64,000 bases of DNA from Fusibacter_C sp942493125 (GTDB lineage: Bacteria > Bacillota > Clostridia > Peptostreptococcales > Acidaminobacteraceae): the NCBI GenBank assembly GCA_942493125.1, contig OW818667.1, positions 3,410,001 to 3,474,000 on the forward strand, written 5' to 3'. The notes beneath the pieces were generated by a model, which was given only the letters and a program-made list of their open reading frames with translations, was not told the origin of the DNA and did not search any database. The translations under genes and the position numbers were made by a program. How positions within the stretch are numbered: position 1 is the stretch's first letter; the number at the start of each line of letters is the position of its first letter. This document shows, in pieces, positions 1 through 8,766 of this stretch.

Positions 1-866
1 CGCTTTCACTAGCACTGGCGGAAAAACTACAAACCGAGATCATCTCGGCGGATTCTGTGCAGATTTATAAGAATCTGGATATCGGTTCTGCAAAGCCAAC
101 GCTGGAAGAGATGGGGGGCATACCGCATCATTTGATCGATTGTGTGGCAGCCACGGAGACTTTTTCGGTGAGTGAATATGCGGCATTAGCTAAAGCAGAA
201 ATAAGCAGGCTCTTTGATAAGGGAAAAATTCCTATCGTCGTTGGTGGTACGGGTTTATATGTCAATGCGCTCATGTACGATATGAATTTTGGTGCAAGCT
301 GTGCAGATGAAACGTTCAGATTACAAATGGAAGACCTTGCTAAAACAGAAGGCAACTTAGCTGTTCATGACCGTTTAAACCGTGTGGATCCAGTCGCTGC
401 AGCACGCATTCATCCAAACAACTTAAAAAGAGTGATCAGAGCCCTTGAGGTGAATCACATCACGGGAAAACCCTTTGCTGATTTTGCCTCAGAGCCGACA
501 CTAACGAAAGATTATGAGGTCGTGCTCATCGGGTTGACGAGACCTAGGGACGTATTATATGACCGCATCAACGAGCGCGTTGGTCTCATGATTGAAGCCG
601 GACTCATCGACGAAGTAAAAAATTTGAAAAATTCGGGATTGGATGATAGTTTTCAGTCTATGCAGGGTATAGGTTACAAGGAAGTTCTATCCTATTTGGA
701 TGGACACATATCTTATGACGAAATGGTTGAAGCAGTTCGCCAGGGCAGTCGCAATTATGCCAAGCGTCAGATGACGTGGTTCAAGCGATACGAAGGCATT
801 CATTTCATCGATTTACAGGAAGTATCCACTGAAGAGGCTTTAAGAGAAATTCTGTCCATAATATAA
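1..866 (+). CDS. miaA: tRNA dimethylallyltransferase MiaA (5' end outside window)
   Basis: Transfers a dimethylallyl group to A37 of tRNAs that read UNN codons. The reading frame is open to the left edge (codons from base 3) and shows the MiaA core IISADSVQIYKNLDIGSAKP, the VVGGTGLY substrate motif, and the QGIGYKE and TWFKR motifs near the C-terminus. The GTG at 57 is an internal valine within the ISADS(M/V)Q motif, so the real start and the Walker A loop lie upstream of the window. The gene ends at a TAA 24 bp before hfq; miaA-hfq is a common Firmicute order and suggests co-transcription. Confidence 0.96.
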   Translation, partial: LSLALAEKLQTEIISADSVQIYKNLDIGSAKPTLEEMGGIPHHLIDCVAATETFSVSEYAALAKAEISRLFDKGKIPIVVGGTGLYVNALMYDMNFGASCADETFRLQMEDLAKTEGNLAVHDRLNRVDPVAAARIHPNNLKRVIRALEVNHITGKPFADFASEPTLTKDYEVVLIGLTRPRDVLYDRINERVGLMIEAGLIDEVKNLKNSGLDDSFQSMQGIGYKEVLSYLDGHISYDEMVEAVRQGSRNYAKRQMTWFKRYEGIHFIDLQEVSTEEALREILSII

Positions 867-890
867 AAAAAGAGAGAAGGAGGGGAATCC

Positions 891-1112
891 GTGAAAAGTG
901 CAATCAATTTACAAGACTTGTTTTTAAACCAATGCCGCAAGGATCAAACACCAATAACTATTTTCTTGATCAGCGGTTACCAAATCAGAGGCTTAGTTAA
1001 AGGCTTCGACAGCTATACCATCGTGTTGGATAGTGAAGGCAAGCAACAAATGATTTACAAGCATGCAATTTCTACGATTATTCCATCTAAGACTGTGAAC
1101 TTTCAATCTTAG
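891..1112 (+). CDS. hfq: RNA chaperone Hfq
   Basis: Sm-like hexameric RNA chaperone, 73 aa, about the length of Gram-positive Hfq proteins. The Sm1 part (LQDLFLNQCRK, ITIFLISGYQIRGLVKGFDSYTIVL) and the Sm2 signature (YKHAISTI) are visible. The start is GTG behind a strong GAAGGAGG site. It lacks the long C-terminal tail of enterobacterial Hfq. It follows miaA closely and is closed by a terminator hairpin. Confidence 0.97.
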   Translation: MKSAINLQDLFLNQCRKDQTPITIFLISGYQIRGLVKGFDSYTIVLDSEGKQQMIYKHAISTIIPSKTVNFQS

Positions 1113-1131
1113 TGAATAGAGAGTTATGACG

Positions 1132-1161
1132 CCTCAGCATTCGCTGGGGTTTTTGTCTTTT
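1132..1161 (+). terminator. Rho-independent terminator after hfq
   Basis: Stem CCTCAGC/GCTGGGG with an ATTC loop is followed by a run of T residues. It ends the miaA-hfq transcript. Confidence 0.85.
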
Positions 1162-1243
1162 TTGAATTGGGCAAAGCGCAAAAATGTTCATAAAAGTGTC
1201 ACAATTATGTCAACATTTACCCCAATAAAATTCGGTTTCAAGG

Positions 1244-1272
1244 TTGTTATTAGCGGCTATTCCCTATATAAT
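1244..1272 (+). promoter_or_regulatory. Sigma-A type promoter for transketolase
   Basis: TTGTTA and TATAAT are separated by exactly 17 bp and lie about 60 bp upstream of the transketolase start. Spacing and sequence fit a housekeeping promoter. Confidence 0.7.
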
Positions 1273-1334
1273 GTTAAGGGTAGAATGGTATAGAAGGCCG
1301 AAGTGCCTTAAAATAAGAAAGGTTGGTTTTTTTA

Positions 1335-3299
1335 ATGATGGAATTGAGAACGATTAATACGATTAGAATGTTGTCGGCAGAAGCAGTTCAGGCAGCAAAC
1401 TCAGGTCATCCTGGATTACCTCTTGGCGCTGCACCTATGGCTTACACGTTATGGGCGAAAGAGATGAAGCACAATCCACACAATCCACTCTGGCACAACA
1501 GAGACAGATTTGTTTTAACTGCAGGACACGGATCGATGCTGATCTATTCATTGCTCCATTTGTTTGAATATGGTTTGTCTATAGAAGAAATCAAGAATTT
1601 TAGACAATTTGGCAGCAAAACACCTGGCCATCCAGAATACGGTCACACGGTTGGCGTTGAAATCTCTACAGGGCCACTCGGACAAGGTATTGCAAATGCA
1701 GTTGGTTTTGCAATGGCTGAAAAACACTTGGAAGCTAAATTCAGCAAACCAGGTTTCCCAGTAGTTGACCACCACACCTATGCCCTTGCAGGCGACGGTT
1801 GTATGATGGAAGGTATTTCATACGAAGCGGCATCTCTTGCAGGCACACTCAAACTCGGAAAACTCATCGTCCTATATGATTCAAATAAAATCACGATTGA
1901 AGGAAGCACTGAGATTGCATTTACTGAAAACGTCGGAGCGCGCTTCGAAGCGATGCACTGGCAAGTGATCACAGTTGAAGATGGCAATGACTTAGATTCT
2001 ATCCAAGCAGCTATCCAAAAAGCAAAAGCAGAAACAGAGATGCCTTCATTTATAGAAATTAAAACCATCATCGGATACGGCTGTCCTTCTAAACAAGGCT
2101 CGCACAAAGTTCACGGCGCACCGCTTGGTCAAGACGGCATCGATGAAATGTCAACATTCCTAGAAATGACAGATAGAAAAGCATTTGAAGTGCCTTCTGA
2201 TGTCAAGTCACATATGACTGACTTGGTTAAATCATTAGAAAAAAATGAAGCGGACTGGACGGCTAATTTTGAGGCTTACTCAAAAGAATACCCAGAGCTC
2301 GCTGCAGAATATAAACAATGGTTCTCAGGTGATGCACCGATGGCATTCCTTGAATCAGATGAATTCTGGAACTACTCTGAATCAACAGCTTCAAGAAGCT
2401 CTTCAGGTAAAGTGCTCAATGCACTTGCTGATCACATGCCAAACTTGATCGGCGGATCAGCTGACCTTGCACCATCAAACAATTCAGATATGAAGAAACG
2501 CACATCGTTTAAAGCATCTAATCCAGCAGGCTCAAACCTTCACTTCGGCGTTAGGGAGCATGCGATGACAGCTATCGTCAACGGCATGCAAGCACATGGC
2601 GGCTTAAAAGCTTACGCGGCGACGTTCTTCATATTTACAGATTATATGAAACCAGCGATGCGTTTGGCGGCTCTTATGAACTTGCCTGTAACTTATATCC
2701 TGACACATGATAGCATCGGCGTCGGAGAAGATGGGCCAACACATCAACCAATCGATCAACTAGCAATGCTCAGAGCGATTCCAAAATTCAAGGTCATCAG
2801 ACCAGCAGATGCAAGAGAAGTGACAGCAGCTTGGTATATAGCTATGACTTCAAAAGATGCACCTGTTGCGCTTATCTTAACGCGTCAAAACCTTCCTGAG
2901 CTTCCAGGTTCATCACGTGAAGCACTAAAAGGCGCTTATGTCATTTCCAAAGAAGAAAGCAAAGTAGATGTTGTTTTGATCGCAACAGGATCAGAAGTGT
3001 CACTTGCTATAGACGCACAAAAAGCACTAAAAGCAGAAGGCATCGATGCTAGAGTTGTCTCTATGCCTTGTCAAGAAATATTCGATGCGCAAAGCGATGA
3101 TTATAAATCTCAGGTTCTTACAAAAGGCGTTCCAAAAATCGCGATTGAAGCAGCGAGCACATTTGGATGGCACAAATATGCATGTGACGTGATCGGTCAT
3201 GACGATTTTGGTCATTCAGCACCTGCAGATAGATTATTCCAAGAATTTGGCTTTACAGTTGAGAACATCGTTGCGCGTACAAAGAAATTGTTGGGCTAA
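1335..3299 (+). CDS. tkt: Transketolase
   Basis: Thiamine-diphosphate enzyme moving two-carbon units between sugar phosphates in the non-oxidative pentose phosphate pathway. About 654 aa, the usual full length. Visible are the N-terminal half (ANSGHPGLPLGAAPMAY, GHGSML, the ThDP/metal motif GDGCMMEG), the pyrimidine-binding half (GGSADLAPSNN, GVREHAM, HDSIGVGEDGPTHQP) and the C-terminal domain (LIATGSEVSLA). An in-frame TTG at 1323 is possible, but ATG at 1335 (or 1338) is better spaced from the AAGAAAGG site. It appears monocistronic, with its own promoter. Confidence 0.97.
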   Translation: MMELRTINTIRMLSAEAVQAANSGHPGLPLGAAPMAYTLWAKEMKHNPHNPLWHNRDRFVLTAGHGSMLIYSLLHLFEYGLSIEEIKNFRQFGSKTPGHPEYGHTVGVEISTGPLGQGIANAVGFAMAEKHLEAKFSKPGFPVVDHHTYALAGDGCMMEGISYEAASLAGTLKLGKLIVLYDSNKITIEGSTEIAFTENVGARFEAMHWQVITVEDGNDLDSIQAAIQKAKAETEMPSFIEIKTIIGYGCPSKQGSHKVHGAPLGQDGIDEMSTFLEMTDRKAFEVPSDVKSHMTDLVKSLEKNEADWTANFEAYSKEYPELAAEYKQWFSGDAPMAFLESDEFWNYSESTASRSSSGKVLNALADHMPNLIGGSADLAPSNNSDMKKRTSFKASNPAGSNLHFGVREHAMTAIVNGMQAHGGLKAYAATFFIFTDYMKPAMRLAALMNLPVTYILTHDSIGVGEDGPTHQPIDQLAMLRAIPKFKVIRPADAREVTAAWYIAMTSKDAPVALILTRQNLPELPGSSREALKGAYVISKEESKVDVVLIATGSEVSLAIDAQKALKAEGIDARVVSMPCQEIFDAQSDDYKSQVLTKGVPKIAIEAASTFGWHKYACDVIGHDDFGHSAPADRLFQEFGFTVENIVARTKKLLG

Positions 3300-3309
3300 G
3301 GATCGTTTG

Positions 3310-3375
3310 AATCGCAAGTAAATTGCGAATCAATCGCAAGTAAATTGCGAATCAATCGCAAGTATATTGCGAATC
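3310..3375. repeat. Three tandem 22-bp palindromic units upstream of the Rrf2 gene (candidate operators)
   Basis: Three consecutive 22-bp units (3310-3331, 3332-3353, 3354-3375) each contain TCGCAA-N5-TTGCGA, followed by a partial fourth (AATCGC). Only one base differs between units. The 22-bp period puts the centres about two helical turns apart. The position, directly upstream of a regulator gene, suggests autoregulatory binding sites; this is inference. Confidence 0.65.
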
Positions 3376-3409
3376 AATCGCTACTTAATCTTGTATGAAG
3401 AGGTGCTTT

Positions 3410-3859
3410 ATGAAGTTGTCTACAAAAGGAAGATATGGCCTACGAGCTATGGTGGATTTGGCTTTGAACGCTGAAGAGGGTCACCTGGCACTAAGTGCGA
3501 TTGCAGACAGGCAACACATCTCGATGCAATATTTGGAGCAGGTTTTTTCCATCCTTAGAAAAGCGGAACTCGTAAGAAGCGTTAAAGGCGCCAACGGCGG
3601 CTACACACTTGCGACGCACGCTTCCAAGATAACGGTTGGCTCGATTCTGAAAGCACTTGAGGGGAATCTCTCCATCGCAGGTAACCGTACCGAAAGCGAA
3701 GAAGGCGGTCTAAACCCAATAGAACAGTGTATTCGCGAATCAATTTGGGATAAACTCGATGAGAACATCAACGTTTTTATTGAGTCAATCACACTTGCTG
3801 ATTTGGCAGAGAATACACGTAAATATACGGTAGATAGTGAAATCATGTTTCACATTTAA
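3410..3859 (+). CDS. Rrf2 family transcriptional regulator (CymR/IscR-like)
   Basis: Winged-helix regulator of 149 aa. MKLSTKGRYGLRAM and the SAIADRQHISMQYLEQVF ... LVRSVKGANGGY segment are the classic Rrf2 DNA-binding domain. The segment that binds the Fe-S cluster with three cysteines in IscR has only one cysteine here (IEQC), so a CymR-like, cluster-free regulator is more likely. An upstream ATG at 3395 exists, but GAAGAGGTG sits directly before the ATG at 3410, which matches the family N-terminus. Three palindromic repeats precede the gene. The target pathway cannot be read from this window. Confidence 0.88.
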   Translation: MKLSTKGRYGLRAMVDLALNAEEGHLALSAIADRQHISMQYLEQVFSILRKAELVRSVKGANGGYTLATHASKITVGSILKALEGNLSIAGNRTESEEGGLNPIEQCIRESIWDKLDENINVFIESITLADLAENTRKYTVDSEIMFHI

Positions 3860-3896
3860 TGCAAAATCAATGTCATAAGTATAAGCAAAGACGAAA

Positions 3897-3929
3897 CGCG
3901 CACAGTCATATAGACTGTGCGCGTTTTTT
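3897..3929 (+). terminator. Terminator after the Rrf2 gene
   Basis: Stem CGCGCACAGTC/GACTGTGCGCG is followed by TTTTTT. It lies between convergent genes and may also slow transcripts coming from the minus-strand operon. Confidence 0.88.
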
Positions 3930-3952
3930 AGTGGTAAAATTTATTACTGATC

Positions 3953-4231
3953 TTACTTGATGGTGAAAATTTGATCGAGTCGTGTCATGCGGATGACACT
4001 ATTTACATTACTCGTGAGATGGGTGAAGACAACGGTGCCGCCAAACTCGACGCATTTTTTGTAGAGGCCAACTAAGACGCCGAGGCCCGTACTGTCGATA
4101 AATTGGCACTTAGAGAAATCGAGCTCGAATGAGACTTGATTTTCTTTTAAGATGTTGTAAGTCAATTCGCGAAACTTTGAAGCTTCATTTACTGAGAAAT
4201 TCTCTGCAATCGTTATAAATTCTGTCTTCAT
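3953..4231 (-). CDS. STAS domain protein (anti-anti-sigma factor-like)
   Basis: A 92-aa stand-alone STAS domain of the SpoIIAA/RsbV type. The phosphorylatable serine is in the motif FIDSTGLGVLVG. Such proteins bind or release a partner kinase depending on phosphorylation. It overlaps the 3' end of the chemoreceptor gene by 4 bp (ATGA), so it is translationally coupled. The two RsbW-like ATPase proteins at the start of the same operon are plausible partners, making this a partner-switching module tied to a chemoreceptor. Confidence 0.9.
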   Translation of the reverse strand: MKTEFITIAENFSVNEASKFRELTYNILKENQVSFELDFSKCQFIDSTGLGVLVGLYKKCVEFGGTVVFTHLTSNVNSVIRMTRLDQIFTIK

Positions 4232-6234
4232 AATGTGTCCCTCACTTTGAATTTTTCTACGAGATGGTTGAGGTCGTTGGCCATAGCAGTCAGTTCTTGG
4301 CTGCCCGCTGCGATGCTTTCAAGCAATGCGGTTTGTTCCTCGACTGAAGCGGCAACTTCCTGCGCATTTGCCGAGTTGCTTTCCGATAGAGAAGAGACTG
4401 TATCGATGAGGTTTAGAATGACTTCGGAGCTGCTTACTTCATCGTCAGTGATCTCGACGATTCGCTTGACGTCCTTTGAGACTAATCCGATAGATTCGGC
4501 AATCTTTAAGAATGCAACGTCGGTGTCTTCAGCTTTGACGACGCCTGACTCTACTGCTTGCTTGCTCTCTGTCATGGACTGAACCGCATTTTCAATTTTG
4601 CGTACCATTTCGATGACGACTTTTGTAATCCCATCAGATTCTACGCCAGATTGCTCAGCCAATTTTCTGACCTCTTCAGCGACGACTGCAAAGCCACGTC
4701 CGTGTTCACCAGCTCTTGCCGCTTCAATAGAGGCGTTGAGTGCCAGCATGTTCGTTTGCGTTGCAATGGCGTTGATGGTACCGATGATGCCTTTTATTTC
4801 AACCGATAAACTCTCAAGCTCTTTGAGGTCGTTACTAGTTTTATCGGTCAAGGACTTGATATCGCTGATGGATCTAATGGTCGTTTCGACGCTTTTTCTA
4901 CCTTCGCTGACGATATTCAGTGTGATATCCGTGTTCTTATCGGAAGTAATGGCATCGAGTTTTGCCATTTGAATCAAGCTGCTGAGCTGCAAGATCGTCT
5001 CAGTGGTTTCGATGATCGAATGACTTTGTTTCGACGAGTTTTCAGCAACTTCTTGGATCGCCTTCGCGACGTTTTGAGAGGTTTCGCTCACGTCATTTGT
5101 AGAGCTCGCAATATCATCAGACGATTTAGCCACTTCAGAGGCACCATTTTTAACTTTATGGACAATATCGCTTTGATGCGCAATCATGAGGTTGAATGCG
5201 TCTCCAATTTTCTGGATTTCATCTTTTGTGCGGATGTCAGAGGATACGGTCAAATCGCCTTCACCAGCTTGAATCATAAGGTTTGAAAGCTTAGCAAGTG
5301 GTGACGTCACATTGCGTGTCACGAAGACATAGCTGATGGCCAATGCAACAATTAGAGAGACGGCCATGATGATGATCAGTAAGAATCGGATGCGAAGTGT
5401 TGTTGCCATATAATCGTCATAATTGGCTGTTATGGCAAATCCGAGTTTGCCGATGACTTCATACCTGACGTATTTATCAACGCCATTGTATGTGTAAAAT
5501 TGTTCGCCACCTTTTCCATTTTGGATATCGACGAGCATTTTATCGACAGCAGGGATACCAAATTCAGTGAGATTTTTCGTAAACTCATCTTCTGGTTTTG
5601 GATAGGATAGAAGCAAGCCTGTTTGGTCGAACATGAACGAGTAGCCACCTTCGAATATTTTGATGGCCTTTGAGTGCTTGGAAAGGTTTTCGAACTTGAT
5701 TGTGCTGATGACCGTACCGACGACTCTTGAACCCTGTTTGATCGGATAGGCGATGGCGATGACAGGCACATTTGTCGCACGAGAGATGATGACGTCACTT
5801 TGGCCTGGATTGCCTGCGAGTGCTTCCTGTACATAGGCTCGGTCACTGACGTCGATGGTAGAATTTTTATCATTGCTTGCGGTTAAACTGACGCCCTTGC
5901 TATCGGTGACGATAATCATCTCGATAATCTCGCTTTGATTGGCTTGATTGTCAACCAATGAAGTGTAAACGCTTTCCTTTAAAGTCTTATCACCCGTGAC
6001 AAAATTTACGAGTTCATTGTTTTGACTTAACAGGGAACCAATTAGATGCGCGGCATCGAGTTCGCCTTTAATGACTTCGACATTTAAACTAACGAGGTCG
6101 TCAAGTTTGGAATAAACTTCTTCTTCAATGGTGTTTGAGAATCTGACTAGAGATGTGATGCCCAAAATTGCAAGAGGTGTGATGATGACAAAGAACATGA
6201 TAATCAATAATTTGGCCTTTAAACTTTTGAACAT
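4228..6234 (-). CDS. Methyl-accepting chemotaxis protein with extracellular Cache sensor
   Basis: Transmembrane chemoreceptor, 668 aa. TM1 is at about residues 8-29, followed by a roughly 250-residue extracytoplasmic dCache-like domain (DVSDRAYVQEALAG, PVIAIAYPIKQG, GGYSFMFDQTG), TM2 at about 283-305, HAMP (SPLAKLSNLM...GDLTV), and a cytoplasmic coiled-coil domain with the conserved tip IATQTNMLALNASIEAARAG. It lies 25 bp after an RsbW-like gene and overlaps the STAS gene. The unusual operon suggests its output reaches a partner-switching pair as well as, or instead of, CheA. Confidence 0.95.
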   Translation of the reverse strand: MFKSLKAKLLIIMFFVIITPLAILGITSLVRFSNTIEEEVYSKLDDLVSLNVEVIKGELDAAHLIGSLLSQNNELVNFVTGDKTLKESVYTSLVDNQANQSEIIEMIIVTDSKGVSLTASNDKNSTIDVSDRAYVQEALAGNPGQSDVIISRATNVPVIAIAYPIKQGSRVVGTVISTIKFENLSKHSKAIKIFEGGYSFMFDQTGLLLSYPKPEDEFTKNLTEFGIPAVDKMLVDIQNGKGGEQFYTYNGVDKYVRYEVIGKLGFAITANYDDYMATTLRIRFLLIIIMAVSLIVALAISYVFVTRNVTSPLAKLSNLMIQAGEGDLTVSSDIRTKDEIQKIGDAFNLMIAHQSDIVHKVKNGASEVAKSSDDIASSTNDVSETSQNVAKAIQEVAENSSKQSHSIIETTETILQLSSLIQMAKLDAITSDKNTDITLNIVSEGRKSVETTIRSISDIKSLTDKTSNDLKELESLSVEIKGIIGTINAIATQTNMLALNASIEAARAGEHGRGFAVVAEEVRKLAEQSGVESDGITKVVIEMVRKIENAVQSMTESKQAVESGVVKAEDTDVAFLKIAESIGLVSKDVKRIVEITDDEVSSSEVILNLIDTVSSLSESNSANAQEVAASVEEQTALLESIAAGSQELTAMANDLNHLVEKFKVRDTL

Positions 6235-6259
6235 GGGTTCCTCCTAAGGGGGTTAGCAT

Positions 6260-7312
6260 TCATTTTTTTTTGTTTTTGATGCGTGAGACAACGCTGTTGT
6301 TGTCGATGGTCAGTTTATCCGAGAATGCATTGACCAAAAATAAGCCACGGCCATGTTCGTCGAGTATATTGTCTGGGTTTATGTCCGTTTTGATTGGGAT
6401 GTCATCCATTCTGATATGCATATCCAATACCTCCACCACGAGTTCATCATCATTTATACTGATGATCACTTTGATAGGAAGATTCGGGTCTTCATTGTTG
6501 CCATGCTTGTAGGCATTCATCAACAGTTCAGAGAGTATCAGCTTTACAGCGAATGGGTCGTAAGTGGATGGAATCGTGCTTAATAGGGTGTCTATCTGCG
6601 TTTCACAGTGCTCAAGACCATAGAATGTCAACTCGCTGGTGACGGTATAATCGTGCAGATCCATAAGTACTGTGAAAAATTCATCCTTTGAAGCATCGCG
6701 GTTGCGATTCATCGTTTCATATAGATGCGTAGATAGATTGAAGATTGACGATAGCTTTGCGCCTTTTGAAGTATCATCAAGTGCGTCAAGCTTTGGTAGA
6801 CAACATGTATCGGTGGTGAAGATTAAGTATTGTGACTGAGCGATGGGTACTGAGGCACATTTGAAATTGTTGCTCTGATGTGATGCAGCATCAAAAGTCA
6901 TGACGACTTCTTCGAGATTTTTGGTAATCAGATTCATGGCTGGCATACCCATTGATATCACAGGGATGTGATCGAGTGCCTCATGCATTGCCCACAGTTG
7001 AAATGAGAGCTCGATACCTATAAAGCCTTCATTTAATTTGTGATGAAAATCTTTTGCTACCTTATGGATATCGTCAAAGTTGCTTGCTGCCTCGCGAAAG
7101 TGCCTATCCATAGCGTGAATCACATCGGTTATATCTCCTGGTGCATGGATCACTTTACCTAAAATACCAAAGTGAAAATCAGATGGGTTCTTTTCGGAAA
7201 AATAGAACGTATTTGATAATTTGCCTGAAGAAAAATGAAGGGGTTTGATGTAGCCTTTTTCATGATTCCAAGTTTGGTCAAGCATCAATTTTCGCATAAA
7301 TCGATAGCCCAA
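6260..7312 (-). CDS. Pseudo-PP2C plus HATPase (anti-sigma kinase-like) fusion protein
   Basis: 350 aa. The C-terminal ~110 residues form an RsbW/SpoIIAB-like ATPase: LILSELLMNAYKHGN (N-box), VVEVLDM (D box) and EHGRGLFLVNAFSD (G box). The first ~230 residues follow the layout of SpoIIE/RsbU PP2C phosphatases but lack the metal-binding aspartates (LGKVIHAPGD where VGDVSGHG is expected). The TTG start is supported by GGGGGGAGG seven bases upstream and by the paralogue next to it. It is probably a regulator of the downstream STAS protein. The degenerate phosphatase assignment is inference from fold pattern. Confidence 0.75.
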   Translation of the reverse strand: MGYRFMRKLMLDQTWNHEKGYIKPLHFSSGKLSNTFYFSEKNPSDFHFGILGKVIHAPGDITDVIHAMDRHFREAASNFDDIHKVAKDFHHKLNEGFIGIELSFQLWAMHEALDHIPVISMGMPAMNLITKNLEEVVMTFDAASHQSNNFKCASVPIAQSQYLIFTTDTCCLPKLDALDDTSKGAKLSSIFNLSTHLYETMNRNRDASKDEFFTVLMDLHDYTVTSELTFYGLEHCETQIDTLLSTIPSTYDPFAVKLILSELLMNAYKHGNNEDPNLPIKVIISINDDELVVEVLDMHIRMDDIPIKTDINPDNILDEHGRGLFLVNAFSDKLTIDNNSVVSRIKNKKK

Positions 7313-7464
7313 TAATATACCTCCCCCCGCTATTAAAATTTTGCAAATATTCGTTTATTTTACCATTTTAATGATGTGAATACTAGTAAATTTTAGTTAA
7401 TTTTTGTTAAATAAAAATCAATCTTGTCACAACTTTCGAATGCGATTCATTTCTTCAATTTACA

Positions 7465-8535
7465 TCACTTGGACTTGATTCTTGAAGCAATGCTGTTGTT
7501 GTCAATGTAGACATCGTTTGAAAATGTATTGGCCAGGAAAAGGCCACGCCCATATTCACCAAGCAGGTATTCGTGATCTAGCGAAGACTTGGCTGTCATG
7601 GTGCCATTCATGAGGGTCATATTGAATACTTCAATGACCAGTTCGACGTCATTGACACCTACGATGATTTTGACAGGTAGGTTGGCGTCACTTGCATTAC
7701 CTTTACTGAATGCGTTTAACAGCAATTCAGATAGGACGAGCTTTGCGGCAAAGTGGTCGTGATTATTAGGGATGACCTTTAAAATCTCGTCGATCTCGGC
7801 GTCCAAATCAGCGAAGCCAAAGCGCACAAATTCATGGGTCTGGTTGAATTTACAGAAATCCATGAGCAAGACACAGGCATCTTTTGACTCAGTTGGGTTT
7901 TTATGCGCCTTATAAACGAATAAATCAGTGAGTTGTCTAGTAAGCTCAAATATTGAATCGGGTCGATTGAAGTAACTCGGTTGAGAAAAACCATTTGTCG
8001 CCAGAATCATGAATTGCGTCTGATCTAGTCGCACCTCGTCGCGCACATATTTTTTTGCTTTGCGACTTTCATAAGATTTGCTATTGTTTGGCAGTTTCAC
8101 ATCTTTGTAGTCCTTGGTTACAAACCTGACCATTTGCATGCCCATCGAGATGACAGTCACACTCGATGCACCTATTTGCCGCGTCCAAAGTTGGAAAGTT
8201 ATTGAGAGTGCATCATATGTATCATCCAACTTTTTGCATAGTGCTTCAAAGACTTTTACATCTTCAAGATTTTCACATACTGCTTCGTGTAAAAAGGTGT
8301 TCACTGATGCTAAAATTTTTATTGCGACATCATCTTCAGCTTCAGATTCTGATTCAGACAACATGAGCTCACCCAAAAGACCATAGTGATTGCCTGTTGG
8401 CCCTTTTGCCGTAAAATAAAAAGTGCGCGTCGCATCACTGGCTGGAAATTGAAGGGGCTTGATATAAACGTTATTATGGATCCAAGATTGATTTAGCATC
8501 AACCGTCTCACAAATCGATAACTCAACGTATGCAC
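7465..8535 (-). CDS. Pseudo-PP2C plus HATPase fusion protein, paralogue
   Basis: 356 aa, clearly a paralogue of the next gene in the operon: the N-termini share (L/M)xYRFxRxLMLxQ(S/T)W and both end in an RsbW-like ATPase (LVLSELLLNAFSKGNAS, GEYGRGLFLANTFSND). The putative phosphatase half again lacks recognisable catalytic aspartates. It is the first gene of the minus-strand signalling operon, 152 bp ahead of its sister. Two diverged copies could bind different STAS targets. The product is probably cytoplasmic; no membrane segment is visible. Confidence 0.72.
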   Translation of the reverse strand: MHTLSYRFVRRLMLNQSWIHNNVYIKPLQFPASDATRTFYFTAKGPTGNHYGLLGELMLSESESEAEDDVAIKILASVNTFLHEAVCENLEDVKVFEALCKKLDDTYDALSITFQLWTRQIGASSVTVISMGMQMVRFVTKDYKDVKLPNNSKSYESRKAKKYVRDEVRLDQTQFMILATNGFSQPSYFNRPDSIFELTRQLTDLFVYKAHKNPTESKDACVLLMDFCKFNQTHEFVRFGFADLDAEIDEILKVIPNNHDHFAAKLVLSELLLNAFSKGNASDANLPVKIIVGVNDVELVIEVFNMTLMNGTMTAKSSLDHEYLLGEYGRGLFLANTFSNDVYIDNNSIASRIKSK

Positions 8536-8766
8536 CTCCTACAATTGCCGTTGAATAGAATAAGTCGTCTACTGTGTAAATAGGACATCTAGTACAAAAG
8601 TACTATAAAACGGATCCCGTGTTTCTACTATAAAGCATAAACGGCAAATAAAAAACACGCATAAATACGGGATTTTTGTGCCCCTTTGCAAATAGCCAGT
8701 ATTAATGCTAAAATAATGTTAAATTTATCACAGAAATCTAATTTTTGACCAGAGGGGAGGCTTTTC

